This document shows positions 1 to 6,503 of a DNA stretch of 19,956 nt, piece after piece. Numbering within the stretch: position 1 is the stretch's first letter; every line of letters begins with the position of its first letter. The notes under the pieces were generated by a model. That model saw nothing but the letters and a program-made list of their open reading frames with translations, did no database searches and was not told where the DNA came from. The position numbers were made by a program, and so were the translations under genes. The stretch lies in assembly GCA_034437795.1 (NCBI GenBank), contig DAOTTI010000241.1:1-19956 (forward strand), written 5' to 3'. This DNA comes from DAOTTI01 sp034437795. GTDB taxonomy: Bacteria > Chloroflexota > UBA11872 > UBA12225.

Positions 1-1
1 G

Positions 2-1300
2 GTGGTGGCGCGGACCTGGGTCTGGAAGACGGCCGCGCTGGGGGGCCGGCCCTTGCTGCTGGTGGCGGCGAACGTCCCGTCCCCCGGCGGGCTGGGCGGG
101 CCTCCCGGCGGGGCGCGCGGCGAGAGCGCCGATCGCCTGGACCGGTTCATGGCACGCCAGCCGGCCTACCGCGTGATCCTGGCCATTCCGGCGAACGACC
201 TGGCGTCGGCCTGGGGCGAGCTGGCGCCGGGCCTGGCGACGGCGGCCCTGATCGCCATCCTGGCGTCGGCGGCCGTGGCCTGGTGGCTGGCGCGCTCCAT
301 CACGCGCCCGCTGGGCCGGATTACGACGGCAGCCCAGGCCATTGCCCGCGGCCAGCTCCGCCAGCGGATCCCTGAGGGGGGCAGCGACGAGGTCGCACAG
401 CTGGCGCGTGCCTTCAACCGCATGTCGGAAGAGGTGGCGCGCTCTCACCGCGCGCTCAAGGAGTTCCTGGCCAACGCCTCGCACGAGCTACGCACGCCCC
501 TGACCTCTATCCAGGGGTTCTCGCAGGCCCTCCTGGACGGGACGCTGGCGGGGCCGGATGGGGGCATGGAAGCGAGCCGGATCATCAATGAAGAGGCGGA
601 GCGCATGCGCAAGCTGGTGGAGGACCTGCTCTACCTTTCGCGCGTCGAAGCCGCCGAGGTGCCGGCCAGCCGCGACCTGGTAGACGTCGGGGTGCTGCTG
701 CGGGAGGGGGTGCGGCGCCTGCAGCTGGCCGGCGACCAGCGCCGGCTGGAGGTTGTGCTGGACGCGGGCGAGCTGCCCTACGTGGCGGGGGACGCCGACC
801 AGCTCGACCACCTCTTCGGCAATCTGCTGGACAATGCGGCGAAGTACACCCCGCCGGGGGGCAGGATCGAGGTGCGGGCGCAGGTGGCCGGCGACCGCCT
901 CACCGTGACGGTGCACAATACCGGCAGCTACATCCCGCCGGAGGACCTGCCCCACGTCTTTGAGCGCTTCTACCGCGTGGACAAGTCGCGGGCGCGCGAG
1001 ATCGAGGGGAGTGGGCTGGGTCTGGCCATCGCCAAGGAAGTGGCCGAGCGCCATGGGGGCACGATCGGCGTGGCCAGCGATCGTGAACGTGGGACGACCT
1101 TCACCGTCCTGCTGCCGGTGGCGGCCGACCCAGGGCCAGCCCAGGCGCAGGGTGAGGGGGCAGAGGCTCAGTCAGGGGGCCCGCAGGGCCGCGCTCCCAG
1201 GCTGCGTCACCTGGTGGGAGGCCGTGGTCTTGCCTTCCGCGCCGGACGCGCCGGCTACGTGGCGCCCGGCAGCACCTCTTCGCGCCCGATGACCCAGTAG
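2..1300 (+). CDS. Sensor histidine kinase, 5' end cut by the window edge
   Basis: Membrane-bound two-component sensor kinase that autophosphorylates on histidine and passes the phosphate to a response regulator. The visible part begins inside an extracytoplasmic segment, then has a membrane helix (about residues 72-97), a HAMP linker (98-150), a HisKA dimerisation domain with the H-box NASHELRTPL (phosphorylated His161) and a HATPase_c domain with an N-box (GNLLDNAAKY, Asn274/Asn278), an F-box (FERFYRVDKS) and a G-box (GSGLGLAIAK, about 336-345). The first membrane helix and the true start lie upstream; the GTG at base 2 is only the first in-frame codon. The catalytic domain ends near residue 380. 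The remaining ~55 Gly/Ala/Arg-rich residues are not part of any domain I recognise and run antisense into the end of the next gene by 46 bases. No partner regulator is directly adjacent; its gene is probably upstream, outside the window. Confidence 0.93.
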   Translation: MVARTWVWKTAALGGRPLLLVAANVPSPGGLGGPPGGARGESADRLDRFMARQPAYRVILAIPANDLASAWGELAPGLATAALIAILASAAVAWWLARSITRPLGRITTAAQAIARGQLRQRIPEGGSDEVAQLARAFNRMSEEVARSHRALKEFLANASHELRTPLTSIQGFSQALLDGTLAGPDGGMEASRIINEEAERMRKLVEDLLYLSRVEAAEVPASRDLVDVGVLLREGVRRLQLAGDQRRLEVVLDAGELPYVAGDADQLDHLFGNLLDNAAKYTPPGGRIEVRAQVAGDRLTVTVHNTGSYIPPEDLPHVFERFYRVDKSRAREIEGSGLGLAIAKEVAERHGGTIGVASDRERGTTFTVLLPVAADPGPAQAQGEGAEAQSGGPQGRAPRLRHLVGGRGLAFRAGRAGYVAPGSTSSRPMTQ

Positions 1301-1641
1301 CGTCCGGCGTACTCCACCTCGGTGGTGGCGCCGCTGCCGGTCCGAGGCTCGTCGAACAGGCCGATGCGCGGCACCTCACCGCCGGGCCCGGTCCCCTGGT
1401 GGTGAAAGGCGATCACCCGCGCCTCTTCCAGCTCGTCGACCAGGTGGCTGGCCTGGTCGCGGTCGATGCCGAAGCGTGCCGCCAGCGCGTCGCGAAACTC
1501 GCGCTTCCCTTCGTTATATGACTGCTGGTACTGGTCGCCGAACTGCTCTCGCAGCGCCCTGACCAGGTCCTGCTCTGTCATCCTGGGCCTGCCGGGTGGC
1601 GTCACCGCCCCCGGGGCCTCGTCTGCGCCGCTGCGCGCCAT
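1255..1641 (-). CDS. Small conserved-looking hypothetical protein (128 aa)
   Basis: I do not recognise the family. The start at 1641 is supported by a strong ribosome binding site (TAGGAGG five to six bases upstream); an internal ATG at 1581 (MTEQDLVRAL) is a weaker alternative. The first ~20 residues look disordered. Residues 21-75 are charged and helical, and the stretch DALAARFGIDRDQASHLVDE resembles a small helix-turn-helix or winged-helix fold. The C-terminal part is Gly-rich followed by a short beta-like end (YAGRYWVIGREEV). There is no signal peptide or membrane segment. The gene converges on the histidine kinase and overlaps its 3' end by 46 bases. It is divergent from the oxidoreductase gene. 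A DNA-binding or adaptor role is only a guess from the helix pattern. Confidence 0.75.
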   Translation of the reverse strand: MARSGADEAPGAVTPPGRPRMTEQDLVRALREQFGDQYQQSYNEGKREFRDALAARFGIDRDQASHLVDELEEARVIAFHHQGTGPGGEVPRIGLFDEPRTGSGATTEVEYAGRYWVIGREEVLPGAT

Positions 1642-1944
1642 GCCGTCCTCCTACCTGGATCGTGGTGCAAGGTGGCGCGGCTGTCGCCGCCCTTCTCACC
1701 GGCGGCGGCCATACCGAGCGCCATACCGCCCGCGCGGCTCATGGTGCAGGGGCCGTGCCGCGCAGGCGCCTCGGCGCCCGTCCCGCCTCGGACCCGGACC
1801 CGCTTGCGCTCGGCTGCTCCGGCCGGCGGGCACGCTGGAGCGGTTGCCAGGCGCCTGTTCGGCCGCCCCGTTCATTCGCTATGCTCCCGGCCGGCAACCC
1901 CGGCAGCAGGGGCTGCCACACTACTTGCGCGAGAGGAGAACGTG
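1642..1944. other. Divergent intergenic region, no gene
   Basis: About 300 bases separate two divergent starts. I see no convincing coding sequence: the open frames here read into the oxidoreductase or are shadows with atypical composition. It must hold the promoters for both flanking genes. A TATGCT at 1880-1885 is a possible plus-strand -10 element, but no good -35 lies 16-18 bases upstream. The ribosome binding site AGGAG at 1934-1938 belongs to the oxidoreductase. Confidence 0.5.
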
Positions 1945-2997
1945 ATGCCTGTACGACTCGGTTTCGTTGGCGCCGGCGGGCGCACCGTGCGCGAGCTGCT
2001 CGACCTGGTACAGATCCCCGACGTGGAGATCGCCGCCCTCTGCGACATCGACCTCAGCCGGTGCGAGCAGGCCATGCAGCGCCTGCGTGACCGTACGGCC
2101 CAGGGGGGCGACCCGCAGGCGACGGAGCGCGCCCAAGCGGCGCGCCCGGCCGTTTACGCCGACGTGCGCCGCATGCTGGACGAGATCGACCTAGACGCGG
2201 TGTACGTGAGCCTGCCGCCCTTCGCCCACGGCGAGATCGAGCACGCGATCATCGACGCCGGCAAGCACCTCTTCGTGGAGAAGCCGGTGGCGATCACCAT
2301 GAGCGTGGCGCGGGAGATCGAGGCGCACATCAGGGAGCGCGGGGTCATCTCCTGCGTCGGCTACCAGTCCCGCTACAGCACGGCGGTGCAGGAGGCGCGT
2401 CGCCGGCTGCAGGGCGTCCCGATCGGCCTGGTGATCGCCATCCGGCTGGGCGGGCTACCAGGCACGCCCTGGTGGAAGGTACAGAGCAAGTCGGGCGGGA
2501 TGCTGATTGAGCAGCACACCCACGGCGTCGACCTGATGCGCTATCTGGCCGGCGAGGTGGAGTCGGTCTGCGCCTACGCCGGCACCGTGCTGCTCACCGA
2601 TGTGCCGGAGCTGGACATCGCCGACGTCAGTGCGGCCGCGGTGCGCTTCACCAGCGGGGCCGTGGGCTCCATCGTCAACTCTTGCGCGCTGCAGCCGGGC
2701 CAGGGCGCGCCCCAGAACCTGTCGGGAGCGGTGCACCTGGTGGCGAAGGGGCTGACGGCCATGGTCAGCGCGGGGGGCGCGACCTTCATGCGCCCCAACC
2801 GCCAGCGCGAGGAGATCGAGGCCGAAGGCGACGCCAACCTGGCCATGAACCGCGCCTTTGTCCACGCCGTGCAAACCGGTGACCGCAGCCGCATTCTCTC
2901 AGACTACACGGACGGCATGAGGACCTTCGAGGTGACGTATGCCTGCCAGGTCTCGATCGAGCGGGGCACGCCGGTGCGGATTGGGGAAGGCTACTGA
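1945..2997 (+). CDS. Gfo/Idh/MocA family NAD(P)-dependent oxidoreductase
   Basis: Predicted cytosolic sugar or inositol dehydrogenase of 350 residues, the usual family length. An N-terminal Rossmann fold starts at once (RLGFVGAGGRTVRELL, residues 4-19). The family signature EKP is at residues 112-114 (LFVEKPVAI), with the catalytic-site lysine Lys113. The C-terminal alpha/beta domain contains GGMLIEQHTHGVDLMRYL, where the HTHGVD block matches the usual GG..D.G.H.[ILV]D region. I chose ATG 1945 because AGGAG at 1934-1938 gives a six-base spacing; the adjacent GTG at 1942 is possible. A frame open further upstream lacks such a site. The substrate cannot be named, because this family covers many sugars and cyclitols and no pathway neighbours are present. 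It appears to be a single-gene unit followed by a perfect hairpin. Confidence 0.9.
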   Translation: MPVRLGFVGAGGRTVRELLDLVQIPDVEIAALCDIDLSRCEQAMQRLRDRTAQGGDPQATERAQAARPAVYADVRRMLDEIDLDAVYVSLPPFAHGEIEHAIIDAGKHLFVEKPVAITMSVAREIEAHIRERGVISCVGYQSRYSTAVQEARRRLQGVPIGLVIAIRLGGLPGTPWWKVQSKSGGMLIEQHTHGVDLMRYLAGEVESVCAYAGTVLLTDVPELDIADVSAAAVRFTSGAVGSIVNSCALQPGQGAPQNLSGAVHLVAKGLTAMVSAGGATFMRPNRQREEIEAEGDANLAMNRAFVHAVQTGDRSRILSDYTDGMRTFEVTYACQVSIERGTPVRIGEGY

Positions 2998-3009
2998 ACG
3001 ACCGAAGAG

Positions 3010-3052
3010 CAGATGGAGGACGGAGGCCCATTCGTCCTCCGTCCTCCATCTG
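3010..3052 (+). terminator. Perfect 17-bp hairpin after the oxidoreductase
   Basis: Bases 3010-3026 pair without a mismatch with 3036-3052 around a 9-base loop, starting 13 bases after the oxidoreductase stop codon. The arms consist of GGAGGACGG-type units. No T-tract follows (the next bases are TCCCCTGG), so it may act as a 3' stabilising or terminating stem rather than a canonical intrinsic terminator. Confidence 0.55.
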
Positions 3053-3085
3053 TCCCCTGGCGACAGCCGCGACTGGACCGATGGC

Positions 3086-3175
3086 CTAGCCTGGGCCAGT
3101 CGTGAGCGGAGCGCTCACCCTCGCCCCCTCGCAGGGAGAGGGAACGCCTCACTAGCCGTGAGTGGCCCAGGCTAG
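3086..3175. repeat. Palindromic intergenic element, copy 1
   Basis: A 90-base element bounded by a perfect 13-base inverted repeat, CTAGCCTGGGCCA (3086-3098) and TGGCCCAGGCTAG (3163-3175). Inside is a tight hairpin, GTGAGCG-GAG-CGCTCAC (3102-3118), and a CCCTCG..GGGAGAGGG stretch. The 17-mer TGAGCGGAGCGCTCACC recurs exactly at 13234-13250 in a similar setting. The right arm contains the stop codon of the pilin gene, so the element also forms the 3' end of that transcript and could terminate it. Confidence 0.7.
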
Positions 3176-3315
3176 ATCGTGGCGTAGATCGAGGAGAACA
3201 CGGCCCCGATCTGGGGACCCAGGAGCAGGAGAATGGCAATCACGACAATTGCGACCAGGAAGATGTTCAAGGCGTACTCCACCAGCCCCTGCCCCGACTC
3301 TCCGCGCATGCGCAT
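3172..3315 (-). CDS. Flp-type (type IVb) pilin, 47 aa
   Basis: A very short protein, MRMRGESG followed by QGLVEYALNIFLVAIVVIAI, then LLLLGPQIGAVFSSIYATI. It has the hallmark of Flp/Fap pilin precursors: a short charged leader ending in Gly8, a predicted prepilin peptidase cut giving a mature N terminus with Glu at +5 and Tyr at +6 (Glu13, Tyr14), and one long hydrophobic helix, then a short IG.VFS tail. The mature form would be about 39 residues. The start at 3315 has an excellent ribosome binding site (GGAGGTGA, six bases upstream); Met3 at 3309 is less well placed. A promoter-like -10 lies upstream. No tad secretion ATPase, prepilin peptidase or pseudopilin gene is in this window. It lies downstream of two response-regulator genes on the same strand. 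Confidence 0.88.
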   Translation of the reverse strand: MRMRGESGQGLVEYALNIFLVAIVVIAILLLLGPQIGAVFSSIYATI

Positions 3316-3624
3316 GGGATCTCACCTCCCTTCTGGTGCCCGAATGAGGTGCGGCGCCGACACTATACCCGGCCGGCGCCTGGCAACGAAGGGACAGTAC
3401 GGCGTCCCCTCCACCGCCGCCCCGCTCCGACGCGGCGACACGGGGAGCCCGGGGGTACGCCGGAGGTGGATTGGCGCGATCCGGAACGGTTGCGTGCGCG
3501 CGCCTCCACCGGCGTAGCGCCCGCGGCCGCTCTGGCAGCGCGGCCCCAGGCGCTTCTTTGGCTTGCTGGCTCTCCCCGTGCCCCTGGCGCCCGCGGCCGC
3601 GGTGGCGGGCGGCGGGGAGCGGGC
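3316..3624. other. Intergenic region between response regulator and pilin genes
   Basis: No gene is supported in these 309 bases. Besides the pilin promoter, it holds a partial copy of the CCGACGCGG-GACACGGGGA dispersed repeat (3418-3450) and a 14-base direct repeat, GCGCCCGCGGCCGC, at 3517-3530 and 3587-3600 just after the response-regulator stop. Both overlapping open frames are of repeat-like composition. Confidence 0.5.
3362..3390 (-). promoter_or_regulatory. Candidate promoter for the pilin gene
   Basis: On the minus strand, TATAGT (3367-3362) is a close -10 match. TTCGTT (3390-3385) lies 17 bases upstream as a weak -35. Transcription would begin near 3355, giving a ~40-base leader before the pilin ATG at 3315. 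The -10 stands out in otherwise GC-rich sequence. Confidence 0.5.
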
Positions 3625-4350
3625 TCACAGCTTGATCCAGTTGTTGCGCAGGGCGTAGATCACGGCCTGCGTGCGGTCATTGACCGCCAGCTTACGCAGG
3701 ATGGACGTGATGTGGTTTTTGACCGTCTGGTCGCTGATGTTGAGCTTCCTGGCGATGGCCTTGTTGCTCTGCCCGTGGGCGATGTAGTCCAGAATTTCCA
3801 CCTCGCGGGCCGAGAGGGGGACGAAGAGCGGATCGACGCTCTCCTGGGCGGCCGCGAGCTCGCGGAACTGCTTGAGCACGCGGGCGGTGATCTGCGGCCG
3901 TTGGAGCACGCTATCGCTGACTAGGTACTCGCCGGCCTTCACGCGCCGCACCATCTCCACCAACTCTTCGGGGGCGAGATCGCGGCGGGTGTAGGCGGCG
4001 GCCCCGACCTTGACCGCCTGGAAGAGCTGCTCCTCGTCTTCATAGCTGGCCAGGATGATCACGCCGGTCTGGGCGGCGCGGTGCTTCACGAGGCGCGCCA
4101 GCTCGATCCCGCCCGGGGTGCTGGGGTCGCCAAAACCCAGGGCAGTGCCGCCCGCCGGCAGGGTGGCATCGATCAGGCACACGTCCGGGGCGAGCGAATC
4201 GATCTGGCGTAGCGCGTCGCGCCCGTTATCCGCCTCCCCCACTACCGCTATGTCCGGGGTCTCGTGGAGGGCCAGGCGCAGGCCATCGCGGAACAGAGGC
4301 TGCTCGTCCGCGAGAAAGACGCGGATGGCCTGGTTGGTAGACGCACTCAC
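3625..4350 (-). CDS. NarL/FixJ-type response regulator with LuxR HTH
   Basis: DNA-binding response regulator of 241 residues. The receiver domain (about 8-135) has the acidic pair Asp15/Glu16, the phosphoacceptor Asp61 (VCLIDATLP) and switch residue Ser102. The usual conserved lysine (YLLKD) is Arg123 here (YTRRD). After Asp61 there is an insertion of about ten residues (AGGTALGFGDPSTPGG) where most members have a short PGMDG loop. The C-terminal LuxR HTH (about 178-241) is canonical: LSAREVEILDYIAHGQSNKA, then IARKLNISDQTVKNHI. It starts at GTG 4350, ten bases after the preceding receiver gene, so the two are very likely co-transcribed. The Lys-to-Arg change and longer loop suggest altered phosphorylation kinetics or an atypical receiver; that is inference. 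Confidence 0.92.
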   Translation of the reverse strand: MSASTNQAIRVFLADEQPLFRDGLRLALHETPDIAVVGEADNGRDALRQIDSLAPDVCLIDATLPAGGTALGFGDPSTPGGIELARLVKHRAAQTGVIILASYEDEEQLFQAVKVGAAAYTRRDLAPEELVEMVRRVKAGEYLVSDSVLQRPQITARVLKQFRELAAAQESVDPLFVPLSAREVEILDYIAHGQSNKAIARKLNISDQTVKNHITSILRKLAVNDRTQAVIYALRNNWIKL

Positions 4351-4360
4351 GGCCCGGCCA

Positions 4361-4750
4361 TCAGTCCTTCGGCTTGCTCGCGGCCGCTCGCACGCTGCTC
4401 ATCAGCTGGTCGATGTCAAACGGCTTGGCGAAGACCGCCTCCGTGTTGGCGCGGCCGGTGTGATCCAGCCGCCCGGTGTAGGCCGAGATGACGATCACCG
4501 GCACCTTCTTGGCATCCCAGTCGTCCTTGAGCTCCTTCAGGATGTGGGTGCCATCGCGGTCCGGCAGGGCCAGATCAAGAATGACCACTGCTGGCTTCTC
4601 GTCCTTGACCGTCTTGACCACCGTCCCCCCTCGGCGCAGCACGAGCGGCTGAAAGCCCTGTGCGCGCAGCTCATCCGACAACAGCTCAACGATGGCCGGG
4701 TCGTCCTCCACGACCACGACTTTGTTGCTGCCCTTGTCGTCCTCCGCCAT
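4361..4750 (-). CDS. Single-domain (CheY-like) response regulator receiver
   Basis: A stand-alone receiver of about 129 residues with no output domain. It has Glu15/Asp16/Asp17 (VVVVEDDPAI), phosphoacceptor Asp59 (VVILDLALPDRDG), Ser89 (VIVISAYTG) and Lys109 (VFAKPFDIDQL), so all catalytic receiver residues are present. I prefer the ATG at 4750 (MAEDDKGSNK), with AAGGG five bases upstream. An in-frame ATG at 4792 would add 14 residues but overlaps the promoter-like sequences. It probably passes or buffers phosphate for a histidine kinase, or controls the NarL-type partner that follows ten bases downstream. It is divergent from the UspA/TrkA operon across a compact promoter region. Confidence 0.9.
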   Translation of the reverse strand: MAEDDKGSNKVVVVEDDPAIVELLSDELRAQGFQPLVLRRGGTVVKTVKDEKPAVVILDLALPDRDGTHILKELKDDWDAKKVPVIVISAYTGRLDHTGRANTEAVFAKPFDIDQLMSSVRAAASKPKD

Positions 4751-4776
4751 GTGGCCCTTCTGCCTCCAGATGCGAA

Positions 4777-4808
4777 TGTTCCAGAGGAACAATTATAAGG
4801 GCTATAAT
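4777..4808. promoter_or_regulatory. Divergent promoter pair with operator-like palindrome
   Basis: Two -10 hexamers lie head to head: TATAAT on the minus strand (4797-4792) for the response-regulator operon and TATAAT on the plus strand (4803-4808) for uspA. Neither has a convincing -35. TGTTCC-AGA-GGAACA (4777-4791), a perfect 6-3-6 palindrome, sits over the expected minus-strand start site near 4785. This arrangement fits a regulator that controls both directions. The identity of the regulator is unknown. Confidence 0.55.
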
Positions 4809-4834
4809 CCGGCGTTCTGGCGGGAGGGATTGGC

Positions 4835-5293
4835 GTGAGCCAGTGGCCGATACGGCGGATCCTGGTGCCGGTGAACGGCAGCGAGCTAGACGAGGAGATA
4901 GTGCAGCTCGCCGCCACCACGGCGAAGCAATACGGCGCCCAGCTGATCATCGTCTACGTGATCGTGGTGCGGCGCACGCTCCCGCTGGACGTGGAGCTCG
5001 AGGACGAGGTGCAGCGCGGGGAGGCGGTGCTCGACCGGGCGGAGCAGGTGGCCCAGCGGTACGGGATCGAGTACACGTCCGAGCTGCTGCAGGCGCGGGC
5101 CACGGGGCCAGCCATCGTCGACGAGGCCACAGAGCGGAATGTGGACCTGATCATCATGGGCGTGACCTACCGCAAGCGATTTGGCGAGTTCTACCTGGGC
5201 CAGACCACCCCGTACGTGCTCAAGAACGCCCTCTGCCGCGTCTGGGTGGCACGCGCCCCCCAGCCGCAGGCGGCGGCGCTCCCATCGCGGTAG
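4835..5293 (+). CDS. Universal stress protein, UspA family
   Basis: A single Usp domain of 152 residues. It has the N-terminal strand IRRILVPVNGSELDEEIVQL, the mid domain DLIIMGVTYRKRFGEFYLGQ and the final TTPYVLKNALCRVWVARAP. The ATP-binding pattern G-2X-G-9X-G(S/T) is only partly kept: MGVTYR lacks the second glycine, and the last glycine is followed by Gln-Thr-Thr. It may therefore be a non-nucleotide-binding or variant member. The start is GTG 4835 after GGGAGGG. It is the first gene of a plus-strand run with two TrkA-type genes; Usp domains are often found with potassium and amino-acid transport proteins, so a regulatory link to transport is plausible. Confidence 0.9.
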   Translation: MSQWPIRRILVPVNGSELDEEIVQLAATTAKQYGAQLIIVYVIVVRRTLPLDVELEDEVQRGEAVLDRAEQVAQRYGIEYTSELLQARATGPAIVDEATERNVDLIIMGVTYRKRFGEFYLGQTTPYVLKNALCRVWVARAPQPQAAALPSR

Positions 5294-5351
5294 GCTCCTT
5301 GCAAGGAGTAGACTTGAGGTGTCTGGACCAGCATCTGAGCCGAAGGCAGCC

Positions 5352-5810
5352 ATGAAAGTCGTCATTATGGGCTCGGGCCGGGTCGGGGCCACGCTGGCCA
5401 ACCGCCTGAGCCGCGAGGGCCACGACGTCAGCATCATCGACATCTCGACCGAAGCCTTCGAGAAGTACCTCGACGCCGACTTCAAGGGGCGCACCATCCT
5501 GGGCGACGGCATTGACGAGGACGTGCTGCGCGAGGCGGGGATCGAGGACGCCGACGCCTTCGTGGCGGCGGCGCACGGGGACAACCACAACCTGCTGGCT
5601 GCCCAGCTGGCGAAGGTCATCTTCGGGGTCAAGCGGGTGGTGGCGCGCTGTAACGACCCCGTACGGATGGAACTCTACGAGGACCTAGGACTGGCCACCA
5701 TCTGTCCCAGCCTGCTGGGCGCGCGCGCCCTGTACGGGGCGCTCATGGATGAGACCCTCCATCAGAAGGACATCGCCGGCGCCATTGAGCGGCTGCTGGT
5801 GGAACGGTGA
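5352..5810 (+). CDS. TrkA-N domain potassium-uptake regulator (N-domain only)
   Basis: Cytosolic NAD(H)-binding RCK/TrkA-N protein of 152 residues. It opens with a Rossmann motif (MKVVIMGSGRVGATLANRL, Gly7-x-Gly9-x-x-Gly12) and the acidic residue Asp30 at the end of strand 2 (VSIID), as in NAD-binding members. The ILGDGIDEDVLREAGIEDAD block is typical of TrkA-N. There is no TrkA-C domain, so it likely pairs with the next protein, as in tandem TrkA/CeoB-CeoC arrangements. The start ATG 5352 has AAGG six bases upstream. Its stop overlaps the in-frame upstream GTG of the next gene, and translation is probably coupled. Confidence 0.92.
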   Translation: MKVVIMGSGRVGATLANRLSREGHDVSIIDISTEAFEKYLDADFKGRTILGDGIDEDVLREAGIEDADAFVAAAHGDNHNLLAAQLAKVIFGVKRVVARCNDPVRMELYEDLGLATICPSLLGARALYGALMDETLHQKDIAGAIERLLVER

Positions 5811-5815
5811 CTCCC

Positions 5816-6493
5816 ATGTACATCATCGTTGCCGGAGGGGGCAAGGTCGGCTACCACCTGGCCAAGGAACTGCTGGCGCAGGGGCATGAGGTGGTCGTCA
5901 TCGAGGCGAACCGCCAGCGCGCCCAGCGTATCGCCGAGGAGCTGGGCAGCGTCGTCATTCCGCAGCAGGCAGATGAGGGGAGGTGGCTCATCGAGGCAGG
6001 CGTGGAGCGCGCCGACGTGGTGATCGCCGCGACGGGGGATGACGAGGACAATCTGATCATCTGCCAGCTGGCGGAGCTGCTGGCGCGGCGCAAGGGACGC
6101 AATCCGCGCACCATCGCGCGCGTCAACCACCCCAAGAACGAGCACGTGCTCAAGCGCCTGGGGGTGGACGCGACGGTGAGCACCACCAGCGTGATCATGG
6201 CGCTGATCGAGGAAGAGCTCTCCCCGCACCCGACGGTGCACCTGATGAAGCTGCGCCAGGCCGGGATCGAGCTGATGGAGTTCGTCATTCCAGGGGAGAG
6301 CCCGGCCATCGGGAAGACGATCGACACGCTGGGACTGCCGGCCGGCGTGTCGGTCCCGCTGATCGTGCGGGGGATGGAGACCATCAGGCCGAACGGCGCA
6401 ACGTCGCTGGCCGCCGACGACGCGGTGATCGCCCTCCTGCCCATTGATCAGGAGCCGCGCGTGCGCGCCCTGCTCATGGGAGGCGAGGGATAG
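5816..6493 (+). CDS. trkA: TrkA potassium-uptake protein (TrkA-N plus TrkA-C)
   Basis: Regulatory subunit that gates a Trk/Ktr-type potassium channel in response to nucleotide. The 225 residues begin MYIIVAGGGKVGYHLAKELL (GxGxxG-type at 7-12; Glu30 after strand 2), followed by a TrkA-N domain to about 135 and a TrkA-C domain (about 140-225; EFVIPGESPAIGKTIDTLGL, then PAGVSVPLIVRG). I chose ATG 5816 because GGTGA lies five bases upstream. An in-frame GTG at 5807 overlaps the preceding stop. No TrkH/KtrB membrane subunit gene is in this window, so the channel is encoded elsewhere. Confidence 0.93.
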   Translation: MYIIVAGGGKVGYHLAKELLAQGHEVVVIEANRQRAQRIAEELGSVVIPQQADEGRWLIEAGVERADVVIAATGDDEDNLIICQLAELLARRKGRNPRTIARVNHPKNEHVLKRLGVDATVSTTSVIMALIEEELSPHPTVHLMKLRQAGIELMEFVIPGESPAIGKTIDTLGLPAGVSVPLIVRGMETIRPNGATSLAADDAVIALLPIDQEPRVRALLMGGEG

Positions 6494-6503
6494 CCGGCCG
6501 CCG

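Noticed and set aside
488..1054. Long minus-strand open frame opposite the histidine kinase
   Set aside because: It mirrors the kinase codons; high GC leaves antisense frames open. No ribosome binding site and no recognisable domain.
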